In this document: piece by piece, positions 51,301-64,000 of the stretch | Layout of the letters: every line of letters starts with the position of its first letter | How positions within the stretch are numbered: the stretch's first letter is position 1 | From: Tomocerus qinae | Lineage: Eukaryota; Arthropoda; Collembola; Entomobryomorpha; Tomoceridae | DNA length: 64,000 nt | Direction: 5' to 3' | Assembly (NCBI GenBank): GCA_020055645.1 | Contig: CM034549.1 | Span: 25,751,930-25,815,929 of the forward strand | Notes under the pieces: model-generated | Database searches by the model: none | The model's input: only the letters and a program-made list of their open reading frames with translations | What the model was told of the DNA's origin: nothing | Program-made: the position numbers and the translations under genes

Positions 51301-54300
51301 GTAAGTCTAGATTAACCTCAAAGTGTCACTGCTGTCACGCAAGATGCATTCAACTCTGTTGTCTGTCTCCCGCAGAATAGTTGTAAGTTATTGTCAGTAC
51401 AATGCCCTATGCCAATACTGCTTTGTCGTGCCTCCTTGACAAGATTTACCTATTTAAAACAGTCAGTGAAAGTTTCTCTCATTATTCTCTTCTTCTACAA
51501 ACCTTGATTCTGACGGAAACTTTCAGTGGCCTTTGAGGCGTATAAGAAAATGTCATTCAGTTCACTCCACTGACTTGGCTTAAGTCAACGTCTATTCAAA
51601 AGATCTTCTTTGTACTAATGAGCAGGTTAGGCTTGCAAATTAAAGGCGAAATTAGCCTTACTCAAGATATTACAATATTTCTTGCCCCTTAATAACAATC
51701 CTGCTACAATAATTACACAATGAATGTACTGTGTACACTCTGAAATCCGGGAATTCAAATAATGTACACTAAGCCAAAGTTACCTAGTTCCGAGTTGATC
51801 TTTGTTCTTTGTGTATAATTACTGTAACATTTGTTGTAAAGTTATAGTTACAACTACTAGACTTTATCAACGTTGATAGAATTCAAGGAATTACTGAGTA
51901 ATCATTTATTTTTGAAATTTCAGAAGAATGGGGATTATTTAAACTTCCCCGAGGACAAAGTTGCCTCGTTTGGTTCGAATGGATTGTTGGCTGGCCAGTT
52001 AGATTTGTTTTTACGTGCACAGTACCTGATTGTCGGGAGAAGAAGCTAAGAAAACTCTACCCGCTTACTTTCATCATGTGTATTACGTGGATTGCTTGTA
52101 AGGAAAACTTTTGTAAATGTTTCTAGCTATTTTGGATCAATTTAATTAAAATGGTATCACAATTTAGCCTGAATGCTCTCTTAATGTTTTTAAGTATGTC
52201 TATTTATTTTATAACTTTGGTTTCAGTGTTAACCTACGTCGTTTCGTGGATGATGACAACAATTGGTAAGCTTTACAAGAAATTATTGTGCAATTTTACT
52301 TAAGGGTAGATTGAAGATTAGATAGAATTAGTTAAATGAGTGTGCAAGTGACAAAAACCACGCTCTTCAGGTTTCCCTTCTGAGAATAAACAAATCCATG
52401 GTTTAGCAATTGTAATTCCAATTTGGATTTGTTTGGTTATAGCGAAATAATAGGGCTACCCACGCATGGATTTGAATAAAATCCATGCTCAGAGTTCTCT
52501 TCACGTTCACGCTTTCACTTAGCTGTGCGAAGTATTATTAAGTAGTAGCAAGGAAAGTATTTGCGTGTGGTGGTGTAAGATAGAACTTTGTAGAAAGCTA
52601 TAATTAAGAAACTTGTACAATTGGCTTGAAGGAATGTTCTCGCTGAGAAATGTGTCACAGTGCTTTACTTTCAGAAAGAACGGACATCGATAAAATTAAT
52701 TATGGTTTCATCTGAGGCCGTCTGTATGAAGTAAAATATTTTCTTTAACTTTCCCATAAGACTGCAATGCAAGACTATCTAGATTGTCCTCGTTATGTCC
52801 TTACTTTCACCTTTCACAATGTAAACAATTTTTGGATGAGTGGAGCTGAAAAAGATTTATTTCCCTGAGAAGTCAAGTCAAGCCAGGAGAAATTAATTCC
52901 CCTTGTATAGCTATCTGCCACGGAATATACAAATTCAAATGCTATAGGTAAAAGAGACTCTTGAGGACGGAAATTCTATGATCACTATCCTACTATATGC
53001 AATTGGTTCTATGTCTAATGAAAAAGTGTCTGTATGTGCCTGGCTTAAAGTGAAATCAATATTCACGGAAAATCAACTTTGAAAAAGGACGGGGGTGTAG
53101 TTGTAATGAATGGCTTAGGTAAATAATATAAATGGCACAATTACAAACCGGGAGTTCTATACATACTAAGTCAGAGAAAGTGCTAACGTAGTTGAAAATG
53201 CACATCATGAAAAACATTACACAAGTGAACTGGTAGTTAAGTATTCCGTTTAGTATTGACTTTACCAAGTTACGAGGTGCCATTTATTACGAGAAGGAAA
53301 CCCAATGTTATCATAAGCCAAAATGCTATCTCTAATGAAAGTCCAATTATAATTATTACTACTGAAGGAGAGCTGAATGCATTTGTTCATACAATTCAAG
53401 TGAACTAAACTTTTCCTTAATTATTCATTAAATTTTACATCAACAGTGTTTGTTATAATATCTCTTACAACGTTACAAGTACATTAATGCTCTACCAAAG
53501 TTTCATTGCAGGGGGTATAGAAGGGCAATATATAGGATTAGAGTAGCTTCCTTAATGTACCGACTACAATTACTCCGATTGTTAAGGAAATTCGATTTTA
53601 TGTAAGGACCGGAAGAATCATGGCGCTAGAAATTTCACCTGAGCAGAAGAAAGTGGAATTCCCCAGTTATCTGCTATATGGACTAGTTAGACTCGATGAT
53701 ATCTCTTATAGGAGCAATGAAGACGGAAGAAAGATCGAGTGATTGGCTGACATGACAGTTAAACTAATTGGTTTCTTAAGTCTTTCTCAACGTGAAAAAC
53801 AAATCCGTCTTGTCTACTATGGGATGTGCGCTATTTAGGATAGATTTTTCCAAGTATATTCCATATAGGTAACCATGTTTCTCCGAAAAACGAGAGTTTT
53901 CCTAAGAATTACACAATTCTATTGTATGTATGTAAGCTAAAAATACGCATGGCTTGATCAAACCCTATTATGATGAGTATTGTATTGCCCGTTATCATTA
54001 TTGCAGCTTATTGTTTTAGAAGAATCTTCAGGAATTATAAGTTTCCGACTGTTGTCGAGTTTTGACACGTGTCTGTAGTTCTGATTTCCTAAATGCACAT
54101 TAGAATCTAGAAATCACCTGATAAATATTTTTCTTCTGATCAAAATTCTTTTCAGGCGTTTCTACAGCTGAACTTTATTATAATTGCATCAGTGATGCTG
54201 CAGAGTATACCGAGTCTAGTCAGTAGATAAAAAAATGTGGTATAGATATGCATAGCTGTAGACACAACAGATTTTGCAAACAAAAGTTATTGTTTGAGAA

Positions 54301-57300
54301 AAGCTAGTTCTATTGAATACCTGTTCTTAAATTGAAAAGAAATATTTTTGGTAGCTGAAGCTTCTTCTCGTTTAATACGATGTTATAATATCGAAGTAAG
54401 GAAGAAATATGGCAATACAGTCAGCGTGGCAAGATATTTACGTAACTTTTCATCAATTTTCTCCTGTCACGCTCCTATTACAGCTTTTGTATTTTGTTTT
54501 TTTGCCATAAAGCCGGGAAAGTTTATCAGGAACACGAACAGGCTTCCATGACGCACCTGTACAATATTGGAAAGGCTAGCCCAAAGTTGGGAGATAATGT
54601 GGTATCTACCATCAATGCATGTAGATACTTATTTCGGAGGAGTACTAAGAGCATTGTACAACATTCTGAAGGAAAAAGAAGAAAAGATGAGATCGGGCCA
54701 TCTGATCGATAATTCTATTTTTCAGGGAGGAAACTCCCGTTAGCTTTGTTCATTGTGACTCTGACGTGACATATTTCCGTCCTGTCTACTCCATTACTAT
54801 GCAAATATTGTGAATGACAAACTAGTACGTGATATTAAGTTCAAGATGTAGTTGTAGTAAATAAGTGTGTATATGTAGGTGATGGAGAACAACCAAATGA
54901 GATGTGCAAATACATCTGCCTCCTCTCCCATAAAATAGAATTATCTAATACTATTTCTATTCTAAACCATGCACAGGAAATAACATTCGGGCAGCTATTC
55001 ACACGTGCGTTATCCTTGACATGTCCTTACAATTCTGTGATATATAACCAAAGATAAGTACCAACAGTTAAATAATCCATCACGTTTGTGTGTACTCCAT
55101 AAGTATCTATACATGACAGCGTGTCTTATTAATCTTTGTCTTCCCTTTACTCCTCACACTATTCTTTCTAGTAGTAACCACTACTCTTTGAGACCCACGT
55201 CCTTATCGGATGTCATCTTCTTCCACTAAAACTCAAAGTCCACAATATTAGAAAGTGGAAAATGATCACATACGCTTTTCATCTCTTCCGAAATATCAAT
55301 ATACGTCTTGAGACTCTTTCTTGCACTATCTTATTAGCACTATGCTAGTCAAAATTAATTTAAAATAATTTACTAGTAGATTTTACAGCCCTAAGTTCAA
55401 ACGTAAGCGTTTTCAGTTTTCCTAGAAAAATATCTTGATGTTTACCTTGTTTTCTTCTGATTTCATCCAATATTACATGCTGGCGTTTTGCATTCATATG
55501 GATTTATTTCAAAAATGAGGTCAAAATCAAAATTAAGCTTAATTCCTCCCACAAGTTCATGTCTGTAATAATTTCAGTATGCTTGCAGATGTTTCGCACA
55601 TGTCCCGTTAGTAATATTGTACTTTCAACTTTGGTACTATACAAAGCAAATTATGTGCATCAATAGCGCAGAATTCCAATTACTTGTATTGTATTAATAA
55701 CTTTACATGTAAACCAAGTAGCCGAAGCCCTTGTAGTTGTTAAATTGTTTTTCGGGTAAGTAGGCCAAGTACAAAGTACAGCTTCCTTTGTGGCGGCTTT
55801 ATTTCAGAAGATATATCAACAATATTTGTTATGCTGGAATTTTAGCCAACTTTGACTGTTCCACCTACTTATTCAAATAACATTTATATTCCAATGTAGT
55901 AAGTAGCAATAATGCATAGTTTACGGTCTACTTAGCAAGATGTAATACAAAAAGTACAGTACAGACTGTAGAAACTGATTATTAGAACTTTCTTTGCATG
56001 CCAGTTCAGTGTCAGAGGAAAAGAAATAAGAAAAAGATTTTTGAAATCACCTGAATCATTTCGTACCTATGAGAAAAGAGCTGAAAACAATCCAATCGTT
56101 GCTAATATATTTTTTACAGTAGAATGGATTATATTGGTTGAGACTTTGAGACTAACATTTTGCTTCATCTCCGTATTTCTTTTGCCTTTGCCCCTTGAGA
56201 TTTTTCTAGACATTTAGTTTTTCGTCAGTGAACCTAAGCACATTTTTGAATAAAACCAAGAATGGTTCAGAAAGAGCGATATTCGTTTTCTCGAGGTGAA
56301 AATGGCTAGTGTTGGTGTTGATTTGACTAGATTTGCTACTTTCCTTATGCAAGTTCAGTGAAGGATTTATAAAATGAAAACAAACGATAGACAGTTCCAT
56401 TCTGCGAATTCAAAGTTTAAACCTATGTTGATTTTTTTGGGCAAGGTATTTTCTCACAGGTAGTATTATGTTGAACAATGGAAAGTCTGTGTGTAGGTGT
56501 GTTATAACTTTTTATTCTTGAAAGTTAGTGTCAATATTATCGCAACACTTTATCTTGAATTTTTGGTTTTCATCAACCTTGCTATGATAATAAAAATATT
56601 AGAGCTGTATTCTTACTCTTGGTGGATCTCAATTCTTTGACATGATGGGATTGTGTAGCTATGTTAATTTCAAGGACCGGAGTGTGAGTGTATTTCTAAA
56701 CGGAGGAGCGAGGAAAGCCAACAATATTATCACGGAATACTATCGACAGATACGCAAGCAAATCCTGTGAATATTTTTACCCTGGAGAATTTCCAGATGA
56801 AAACGGAAATATTTGCATTAAATTATGCAACTGCGTCTTGTATGTCTTGTCAGAGCATTTGGATCTAGCTCAACGATAGTTTCTAGGCGTAAATTTAAAA
56901 TCCTAAAATATAAGGAGAAAATTCTGATTTAATGTTTCGTGTAAGCGTGACGGGAAAAGCATTTCTTTAATATGCATTTGAATTTGTAGGCCACACGCTC
57001 AGTATTCCTGATTCTGTGATGGGACTCACCTTTATTGCCGCCGGAACTTCAGTGCCTGAAGCCGTTTCTTCAATCATAGTTGCTCGTCAAGGTAAGCTAT
57101 AAAAGTTTATTAATTCCTTTTCTTTCTCCAGATCAAGTTCATAAAAACTATAACGTAATAAAATAAGATCCTTGATATGGGATTCTGAATAATGGAGATC
57201 ATTATCTTGTTAGTATAGCCTATATGGGGAAGGGATAAGGAAAATTGTTTTGACACATAAATATTTACCATTTCAACTTGGACCATTCCCAACCTTATGC

Positions 57301-58735
57301 GAGCATTAAGTGTTTTCTTTGTTCTATGCTAAACCTCTTATTTTTTACCAAAGGGAATAAACAGATAGCGCAACTCCCACTATTTCCTTCTATCACCAAT
57401 ATGTTTTTTTCATTAGTGTGTATATCACAATTTATTATTATTGTCATTTTCACTGTCCTTGGACACTCTGATGTGAAAGTCCTTGTAGTAAGTGCAGCAA
57501 GAAGGTCTAGAGTAAATCTAATAACGTTTTCTCCATCTCTGTTGCATATTTACACAAGTTATATCCTATATAATGGTAGATTTAGCTTAGGCATCGCTTT
57601 TTCTTGAGCGGAAACCCAGAATTGGTAAATGTAAATGTCATAGACCAATCGAGTTTGCAAATAATTGTCTCCAAATGTTTTCTACCAATAGTAATAGATT
57701 CCCGTAATAAACAACGTATCAATATAATAAGAATTGCCTTACTTGATTTGATATTTGGTCGATATTTCATCTAATTTTACTCAATTTGAAATGTTTATAT
57801 GCTGTCTCGATACAGAATTAGAAATAAATTACTAAATGCTTGAGCCGCAACTGGTAAAACATATTTTATGAGAAACTAGAGCCCCCAAAATCTCAGAGAA
57901 TGAAGAATTTTTGTATTTGAATTGTAATCAGCCTGAATTTTTGACAGACCTACTACATATATACCTTGTTGATTCTTGCAAACACAATATTATTACACAA
58001 ATATTTGTGATAGCGCCAGGCTTTCTACAAACCAAATACCAAATGGGCTGTTTAAATCACCAGTACTGTAGTATTGCCGTTTTGCCAAAAATTGTTTTCC
58101 ACATCCAGATATCCCACCAACCTGCTCAAATGCAATCTAATTTTAGCAGGGAATCGTATTTTATTGACTTGATTTTCTGAATATGCTGACGTACGCAATA
58201 CCTGCCTTACATGATGAGTAAATAAGCACGAGAACTCGAGTATGTATAAATTGCTCTGAAGGAAATGTACACAATAATCTGTCTATAAGTAATCTATCTG
58301 TATAAATTCGGATTTGTTTCTGAATGAAAATAGAATGTTATTGGTGGTAAGTTACATCTATGAATTGCTACAAATCTTAATTAGCAAAAATTGTTTTTTT
58401 CAGGTTTGGGATCTATGAGCATAAGTAATTCAATTGGGTCGAACACGTTTGACATCTTGATCTGTTTGGGTTTACCCTGGCTAATTCGTGGCTCGATGTT
58501 GGCCAACGACGAAATTAATTATATTCAAATTAATTCCGGCGGTTTGGAATACTCAGCAATGATCCTGATGGTCTCTCTCGTGGCATTCTACCTACTGTTG
58601 GCGTGCAACAGATTCGTTTTAACTAACAGAATTGGATATACTTTCTTATCCATGTATGCTGCCTTCCTGATATTCGCATCGTTATTCGAGCTAAATGTAT
58701 TCTATCCTATTAATGCACCTACCTGTGAACTGTAA
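42324..58735 (+). CDS. NCKX-type Na+/Ca2+-K+ exchanger, paralogue C (SLC24, zydeco-like)
   Basis: Twelve exons: 42324-42561, 43118-43441, 44074-44137, 44306-44370, 44447-44505, 44616-44763, 45852-46025, 47473-47652, 51924-52097, 52227-52265, 56990-57091 and 58404-58735. They total 1899 nt, or 632 aa. It is the longest of the three exchangers, through a longer lumenal N-terminal part and loop. Exon 1 encodes a signal-like helix ([20 protein letters not shown]) and is 238 nt, exactly as in A. Alpha-1 is [18 protein letters not shown] (Glu209). Alpha-2 is [21 protein letters not shown] (Glu512) with [16 protein letters not shown] (Asp539), so canonical K+-dependent Ca2+ exchange is expected. Exon 7 ([12 protein letters not shown]) adds a basic Ser-rich loop segment that could be phosphorylated (inference). 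Exon 2's donor is GTTACT, weaker than the others. The gene is 16.4 kb against 2.9 kb for A because of introns of up to 4.7 kb. Confidence 0.94.
44764..45851. other. Intron 6 of exchanger C
   Basis: 1.1-kb intron, G/T-richer than its surroundings around 44880-45100. No exon with valid phase is seen. ORFs on the minus strand at 45098-45316 and 45291-45527 lack recognisable features. Confidence 0.6.
46026..47472. other. Intron 7 of exchanger C
   Basis: 1.4-kb intron with only short open frames. Nothing beyond the splice sites is recognisable. Confidence 0.6.
47653..51923. other. Intron 8 of exchanger C (4.3 kb)
   Basis: Large intron before the exon encoding the start of the second membrane half. 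It contains an imperfect inverted repeat near 47724-47764 (TACTGCACT / AGTGCAGTA). There is a 71-codon plus ORF at 48215-48430 and an 88-codon minus ORF at 49467-49733; neither has a domain or supporting splice context. Cell-type enhancers would fit here, but nothing in the sequence proves that. Confidence 0.55.
52266..56989. other. Intron 10 of exchanger C (4.7 kb)
   Basis: Largest intron of the window. A 10-bp-arm hairpin (GCATGGATTT / AAATCCATGC) lies near 52462-52486. Short ORFs such as 54348-54551 and 54494-54712 are not recognisable genes. No nested gene is supported. Confidence 0.55.
57092..58403. other. Intron 11 of exchanger C
   Basis: 1.3-kb intron splitting alpha-2 at the same place as in exchanger A. 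A 109-codon plus ORF at 57278-57607 has no recognisable features. Confidence 0.6.
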
Positions 58736-61700
58736 ATAATAAATATTTAGAAATTCACATACAATGTGCAAATTGACAAAATAATAGGGTAATTTTAATT
58801 AGTTTTTGCAACTATAATGTACAAAATATCTAATATTAAGGGCCATATTATTCAAATGTATAAGGAATAGTCAAGTTAGATTTGATAAGTGTCAAAGACA
58901 ATTTTAAGTATATATTATCAAATGGACAATGTAACTCGATGTACTTATTAAATGTAAATGTTTGATAATAGCTGAAATTGTACCTATGAAATGTGTGATG
59001 ATGAAATTAAATCAAACAAACGAAACCTTCTCATCTTTTCCATGCTTATTATTTTGCGAAATGCAACTACATACACTTCTATAAGCCAGAGTCATAAATA
59101 ATAACATGTAATCCATAGATTTTGTGGTTCCTAGATATTTCTTACCGCAATTCCCGTTTAATGACTGCGATTCGGAATAATTTATAGTAATTTTATTACG
59201 CATTGAATTTATTCACAGAAGGAAAAATTGCGAATAGATAGAGTGGGGTTTTATTTATATTTCAAGAATTGCCAATATTCCAAGAGGGCATTGATGGCAA
59301 TTGCAATGAGCATATAATATCTGCATCTCATAATCATATCATCTGCAATATTTCATTTGCTCTACTTTATCATCACGTATCCAGAGCAGATGCCACGTGA
59401 GAAGTAATGCAAACAGTCATACAATAAGTTTAAGGACGGTTATTCTGGTCCGGATTCATTGTCTTTGAAGTATACTTGTTTTGCTCTACTATTTACATTA
59501 ACGAAGGACAATATTAACCGATAGGCTTTATTATGGAATTTAAATCATTACATGATGCAGGTAATACTGCTTAGCAGGTTGTTTAGCTAAGTGCCTACGT
59601 GTTCTCCAAAAGTCTCAAAAACGAGGGATATCTAGAATAATTAATTAAAGTTGACGTTTCCTTACAGCGACATCAAAATATTCGTCCATGGATGATTGCT
59701 GCTATGTTTACATTTCTGTGTTGACATTTGGAGGTTAAAATAATGATGTTTATTTTCTTTCGGAGGAGCCGGCTAGAGTCTATACGATTAGATTGCAAGT
59801 GTACATTCCGAAGTGGTACTATATTGAATAGAGATGATAAATACGCAGTTCCATATCAGTTTGTCGCATTTCGCTCACTTCTCTGGAATATTTCCCCTAG
59901 AGATGAGATGAGAATACCTACTACGCAGTACTAATAAAAGATCATCCACAAAACTTGCAGACTCTTAAAGTATAGTAGACAAGTTATTACAAGTATGTAC
60001 TTATGTACATCCTTGACATCTGCTTTTTGTTAACCAATTTCGACATGACTTTGGGACTCTTGAAGTAAATATCTGTTTTAAGCCTTGCAACGATATAATC
60101 ATCCATTTTTAACAAGTTTACCTAGGACCTGAAGTTACAAGGTTACTGCTCTGTTGCTATTACCTAGGCCCACATAATGTGGGCCTAGGTAATACATACA
60201 TCATTGTTGCAAAATATAATCCGGCTATCTGCCTTAAATTAAAGGATGATTTAGCTCCTTATTGCTGTAATGATACATAATACATACAACATTAGATGCT
60301 ATTAATTATTTCCTGTAAGACTAAAAGTAGAAATTCTCAAGATGATTAACAATTCACAAATTCTGGAGAAACAGCGAAGCGGAAAGAAGAGTCACCTTAA
60401 CTGAACGTTCATTAAGATCATTATGAAATATTCACCACTTGCTGCGCTTGCTGAGCTACACCTGTAATACTCCATTGCATTAGTCCAAACATTAGTAGAT
60501 AGAGAATGTTAATAGAGGTGCTAATTAATTGATTAAGTCGAGTCACAATTATAATTAAGTGCAAAACTGCGTCTCTAAGAATGCAGCTGACTGAAAGCAT
60601 TCCCAAGAATTTATCCTGGAAAATTAAATTTCCGCTAGTTCTACAAATCAAGCTGTATGTAGTATATAGAATTAGTTGCGTAACTGCATAATGATTATAT
60701 GGTTTTTCGACTTGTCTCTGACAATCTAGTTCCGATTAGCAAACAGTCCCAGTCCTTAACACAAATTAATAAATTGAACTCATTTGCACTCGCTTTTGAA
60801 TGTTGTATACCTACTTATACCTTTTACATTGTCAATTATGGATTTCAATCATACATGTAAAACATTATGTTGTTTATGGACTGTAAGCTGTAACACTAAC
60901 ACGATAAGAGCCGTAGATAGCCTTTTTTCTTTTAACTTGTGTACACACAGTATTTAGGACTAACTGCGGATGTGCGGATTGTGTTTCGGCAATGAATTCT
61001 TAGTACTTATATGTTGTTAAAATTACCTGTAATAAAACTGGCCTACTTTTTGGTAACTGTTAAGGGAAGATCAACAAATTCTGAGCAGCAATTAAAAAAT
61101 CTCGGAATTTGCGTAATTTGTAGTGTATCTCGAAGCATACTGCGAGCCTATAGGACTTTGTTTTCTTTGAAAAAGAAATTAGGTATTCTACGTAAGTTTG
61201 TTTCAGTGTGGGCCTAGGTTTGGTTTTAATGAGTAGGTATTGAATGCCAGAAAAGCAATTTGTACTAGACGTGCGGACATGAAGGGAAATTGTAATATTG
61301 TGTACATCCGAACAAGAGTTAAAAAATTTCGTGGTACATAAAAGCGTGTGCCTTTTGTTCTCCGACTTTATTATCAGATAGAAAGTTTTTCTCGGCAACT
61401 CTCTCCCGAATATTTTCTACATTTCAACTTTGTTGATTACTTTCTTCTCTATTGATGTTGGCGCTTTGCATGACTCAGGTATTAAGTAATGTGCATACCA
61501 GTTTGGCTGTTCAGATAAGAAGCGGATGTAACTTCTGAAAGAAGCATTATCTAGATAGCTTGAAAGAATTACAATTGGGCAGAATGACGTAAAGAGTGGT
61601 CATGTTGCTACTCCTTTTATTACCGACTTTTGTGTGTGGGCCAAACAAATATGGATGAAAGTCTTCAATGTTCAAAGCACCAGCTAATGGTAAATACACT

Positions 61701-64000
61701 ATCTCTTTACTCCCTCTGAATTTAATATTTGCAAGTTTTACCACTCTAAGTGAGCTTTTATTATGCTCTCTATAGGGAATGCTCTATTTTTATTATTAGT
61801 GCAAATGAATCTTCAAAACGTTGCATAAATACCTACTTTTCTGAGATGTAGTTACTACGGAATAACCAATAGAATAGCACATGAAATTAAACTTGGCTAG
61901 TTCAGTAGCAGGTAAACATCATGTTTATTATAACTCTACGATGACATTGACAAGTCTTCTAAGTCTAACCTCTAGGGGGAATCTTGACACTATAAAGCTA
62001 AAAATGTGCCCACAGACTAGTAATGTAATTTTTATGTAACTATACATAGGTAAATATCCGTAATAAATACTTAGTACAGACCTGATACCTACATTTCTCT
62101 TGTAATTATGTATAATTATTATTGGGTAGGGTAATGAATTAATGAACAAGGGTTTTCATATTGTTTCAATGTAGATTTGTAATTAGCCAAACAATAGGAG
62201 ACAGTAGGCTGTTGCTTCCGCGAGGAAAATTAATGGATTTTCTTAAAACAAGATCGGAGATGCTAGTTTGTTAAGAACAAGTATTGAATTTCAATGGCAT
62301 TATAGTACAAAACTCCATTTAGCTCTTTAACAACGGTCACGGCTCCATAGATATAAATGTACTACATAGATATACATTTATTGTCTAGCTGCATTTGTGG
62401 ATACCAAACCGTTAGGGAAATACATTGTACTACTTAATATTCTGCATGAATCTGTAATCTGTACTCTAATGCATATTTAATATGATAAATGCTTTACTTC
62501 TCATTATCAATGTATTCGTATTGTATATGACATAAAAGAAATGAAAGGCTAGTTTCGTATTTGCATAGGTAATTGGAAAATCTTTTACACCATTTACATT
62601 TATACAATTGTGATGAAATCCCTTAGAATATCAAAAAGTGTATCTGTGAATCTGTCATGAGACAATTGTTAGCAGTCGCAACACATACTATTTTGATCTT
62701 GCCCTAAAGTAGTACATGAACAATGGTCTATCTCCATTCTAATACTTTTAACATTTCGGTTTATTCTGAAATCATATTATATGTATTGCCTAGGGCCAAA
62801 AATCAACTGAAGTAGGTATTAAGCATTTGCAAATGTGTTCAAGCTGAAAATATGCTATTTTCCATAGTTTCCAGCCTTATAATAATATATAAAAATCCCA
62901 AGTAGTTCCTAAACGCATTAGATGTCTACGATTTTGTCCATTGAGAAATGTCCATCAAGGTTCAATATCATATTATGGGTTTTAGCAGCAAATTCCTTAA
63001 AATGTCCTCACCTTGGAGTACATCTACCATCAGACAAGGGAATGGCGTTGTTTCGTTTGAAGTCAACTACCCAAACTCATTTATAAGTTTGAATTCTATC
63101 TACTAACTAACCTTTGCTATTATTAGATTGAATATCTGATGTCTATTGGGGAGTTATCGGTCATTTTTTCGATGAAGAATCATAATTAGTTCTGTAGCAG
63201 GATCATTAAAGCCGTCGGAAGTAATTGATATCTACAAAAAAGTATTCGTGGAGACAGAGGAAAGAAATACAATATATGTCATTGCGTCGGAAAGCGTTAT
63301 TATCGATAAAAACAACTTATCTTGGGTATTATTATTTGGTAGTTTGCACATAGCCTCCTCCCGGTGAGATAGGTGTCCTTACTAACAGTAGCATTGTCTT
63401 ATCCTTCTAGTACTGGGCTGATAGCATTACATCGACAAGGGAAGAGGAAAGTAGTAAACAGACGAGACAAGGCACGAAAGGTTGAAGGATTGTATTCTGT
63501 GAATACCTAGACAGCAGGGCAGATGAGATAGTTTGTTAGTAGGAGAGAATGATAAAATGTTTATTCTCATTCTGCTGTGTGCAAGTTTGGAGTTGTATTT
63601 CTATCCCACTATTGCACCGTCAACATTGGAGAATACTAACATGTTGGTACATATGACGGATATTTATCGGAGAGAAAAGATGTTTTCCAGCAGAAGAAAG
63701 TGTTAGTAAGTTGAGTGATCCAGTCTATTATTTCTAGCCGTGTTATTCAAGCAGTCGTACTATTTGGAGTAGAGTGCGAGTCGATGGCCGAGCGAGCTCT
63801 AATTTTTTCTAAGTGGTTGGATGCTCCCGATTCATCACAACAACGTAGGAATAGGAAACACAATGCAATATTACACTAGGTAAGTAAAGGTAAGCAATAT
63901 TGTTTGGTTACATCTAGAATATCCTCCGCACGATATATATTTAGACAATATATACGCAACAGAATATCGTATAACATATCTACCGACCTTATTTCCTTCC
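58736..64000. other. Gene-poor right flank
   Basis: 3' side of exchanger C. AATAAA occurs two bases after its stop, probably too near to act as its polyadenylation signal. No supported gene up to the end. A 37-bp palindrome lies at 60158-60194. A 49-codon ORF with a hydrophobic start lies at 63557-63706. Longer ORFs such as the minus-strand one at 61060-61398 are AT-rich and unrecognised. Confidence 0.45.
60158..60194. repeat. Perfect 18-bp inverted repeat with 1-nt spacer
   Basis: TATTACCTAGGCCCACAT, one A, then its exact reverse complement. The GC-rich core (CCTAGGCCCAC) stands out in AT-rich surroundings. Part of it (TGTGGGCCTAGGT) recurs nearly intact near 61207-61219. It could be a foldback remnant or a hairpin in a transcript; function unknown. 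Confidence 0.8.

Noticed and set aside
61060-61398. 112-codon minus-strand ORF
   Set aside because: No recognisable domain or context.
1-64000. tRNA, rRNA, CRISPR or bacterial-type operons
   Set aside because: Looked for by eye for tRNA T-loop patterns and direct-repeat arrays; none seen, and the gene structure is eukaryotic.

Overview
This is animal nuclear DNA, AT-rich, with spliced genes carrying GT-AG introns. There are no operons, and I found no tRNA or rRNA genes. A partial seven-transmembrane chemoreceptor of the gustatory-receptor type sits at the left edge. Its sequence style, together with compact genes and tandem paralogue arrays, suggests an arthropod, most likely a springtail (Collembola). 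The organism assignment is inference. All exon models were built by hand from splice signals and reading-frame phase. Each model closes in frame.

Layout, left to right. (1) 1-1111, minus strand: 5' part of a gustatory-receptor-like gene that runs off the window. (2) 3032-9422, minus: complete five-exon ABCA-type full transporter (1837 aa). (3) 9721-10185: near-perfect foldback (inverted-repeat) element flanked by TA. (4) 14108-18205, plus: complete eleven-exon D-3-phosphoglycerate dehydrogenase (524 aa), the first step of serine synthesis. (5) 20501-21026, minus: 96-aa single-pass membrane protein whose tail resembles the cation-dependent mannose-6-phosphate receptor but which has no lectin domain. 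(6) 28061-58735, plus: a head-to-tail calcium-transport cluster. It holds an NCKX-type Na+/Ca2+-K+ exchanger (A), two Orai-type calcium channel paralogues, and two more NCKX-type exchangers (B and C). (7) 58736-64000: no supported gene.

The calcium cluster is the most interesting part. Channels of the store-operated entry family (Orai) lie between exchangers that extrude Ca2+ (SLC24/NCKX, closest in motif to the Drosophila zydeco type). Exchangers A and C keep the acidic ion-binding residues of both alpha repeats. B has Gln and Asn where A and C have Glu and Asp, so its ion use should differ. The two Orai-like proteins keep the selectivity-filter glutamate but have changed pore-lining positions, including Glu at the Arg91 position and Phe at the Gly98 position of human Orai1. 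The exchangers also differ in intron placement inside the conserved alpha repeats, including an 18-nt micro-exon in A.
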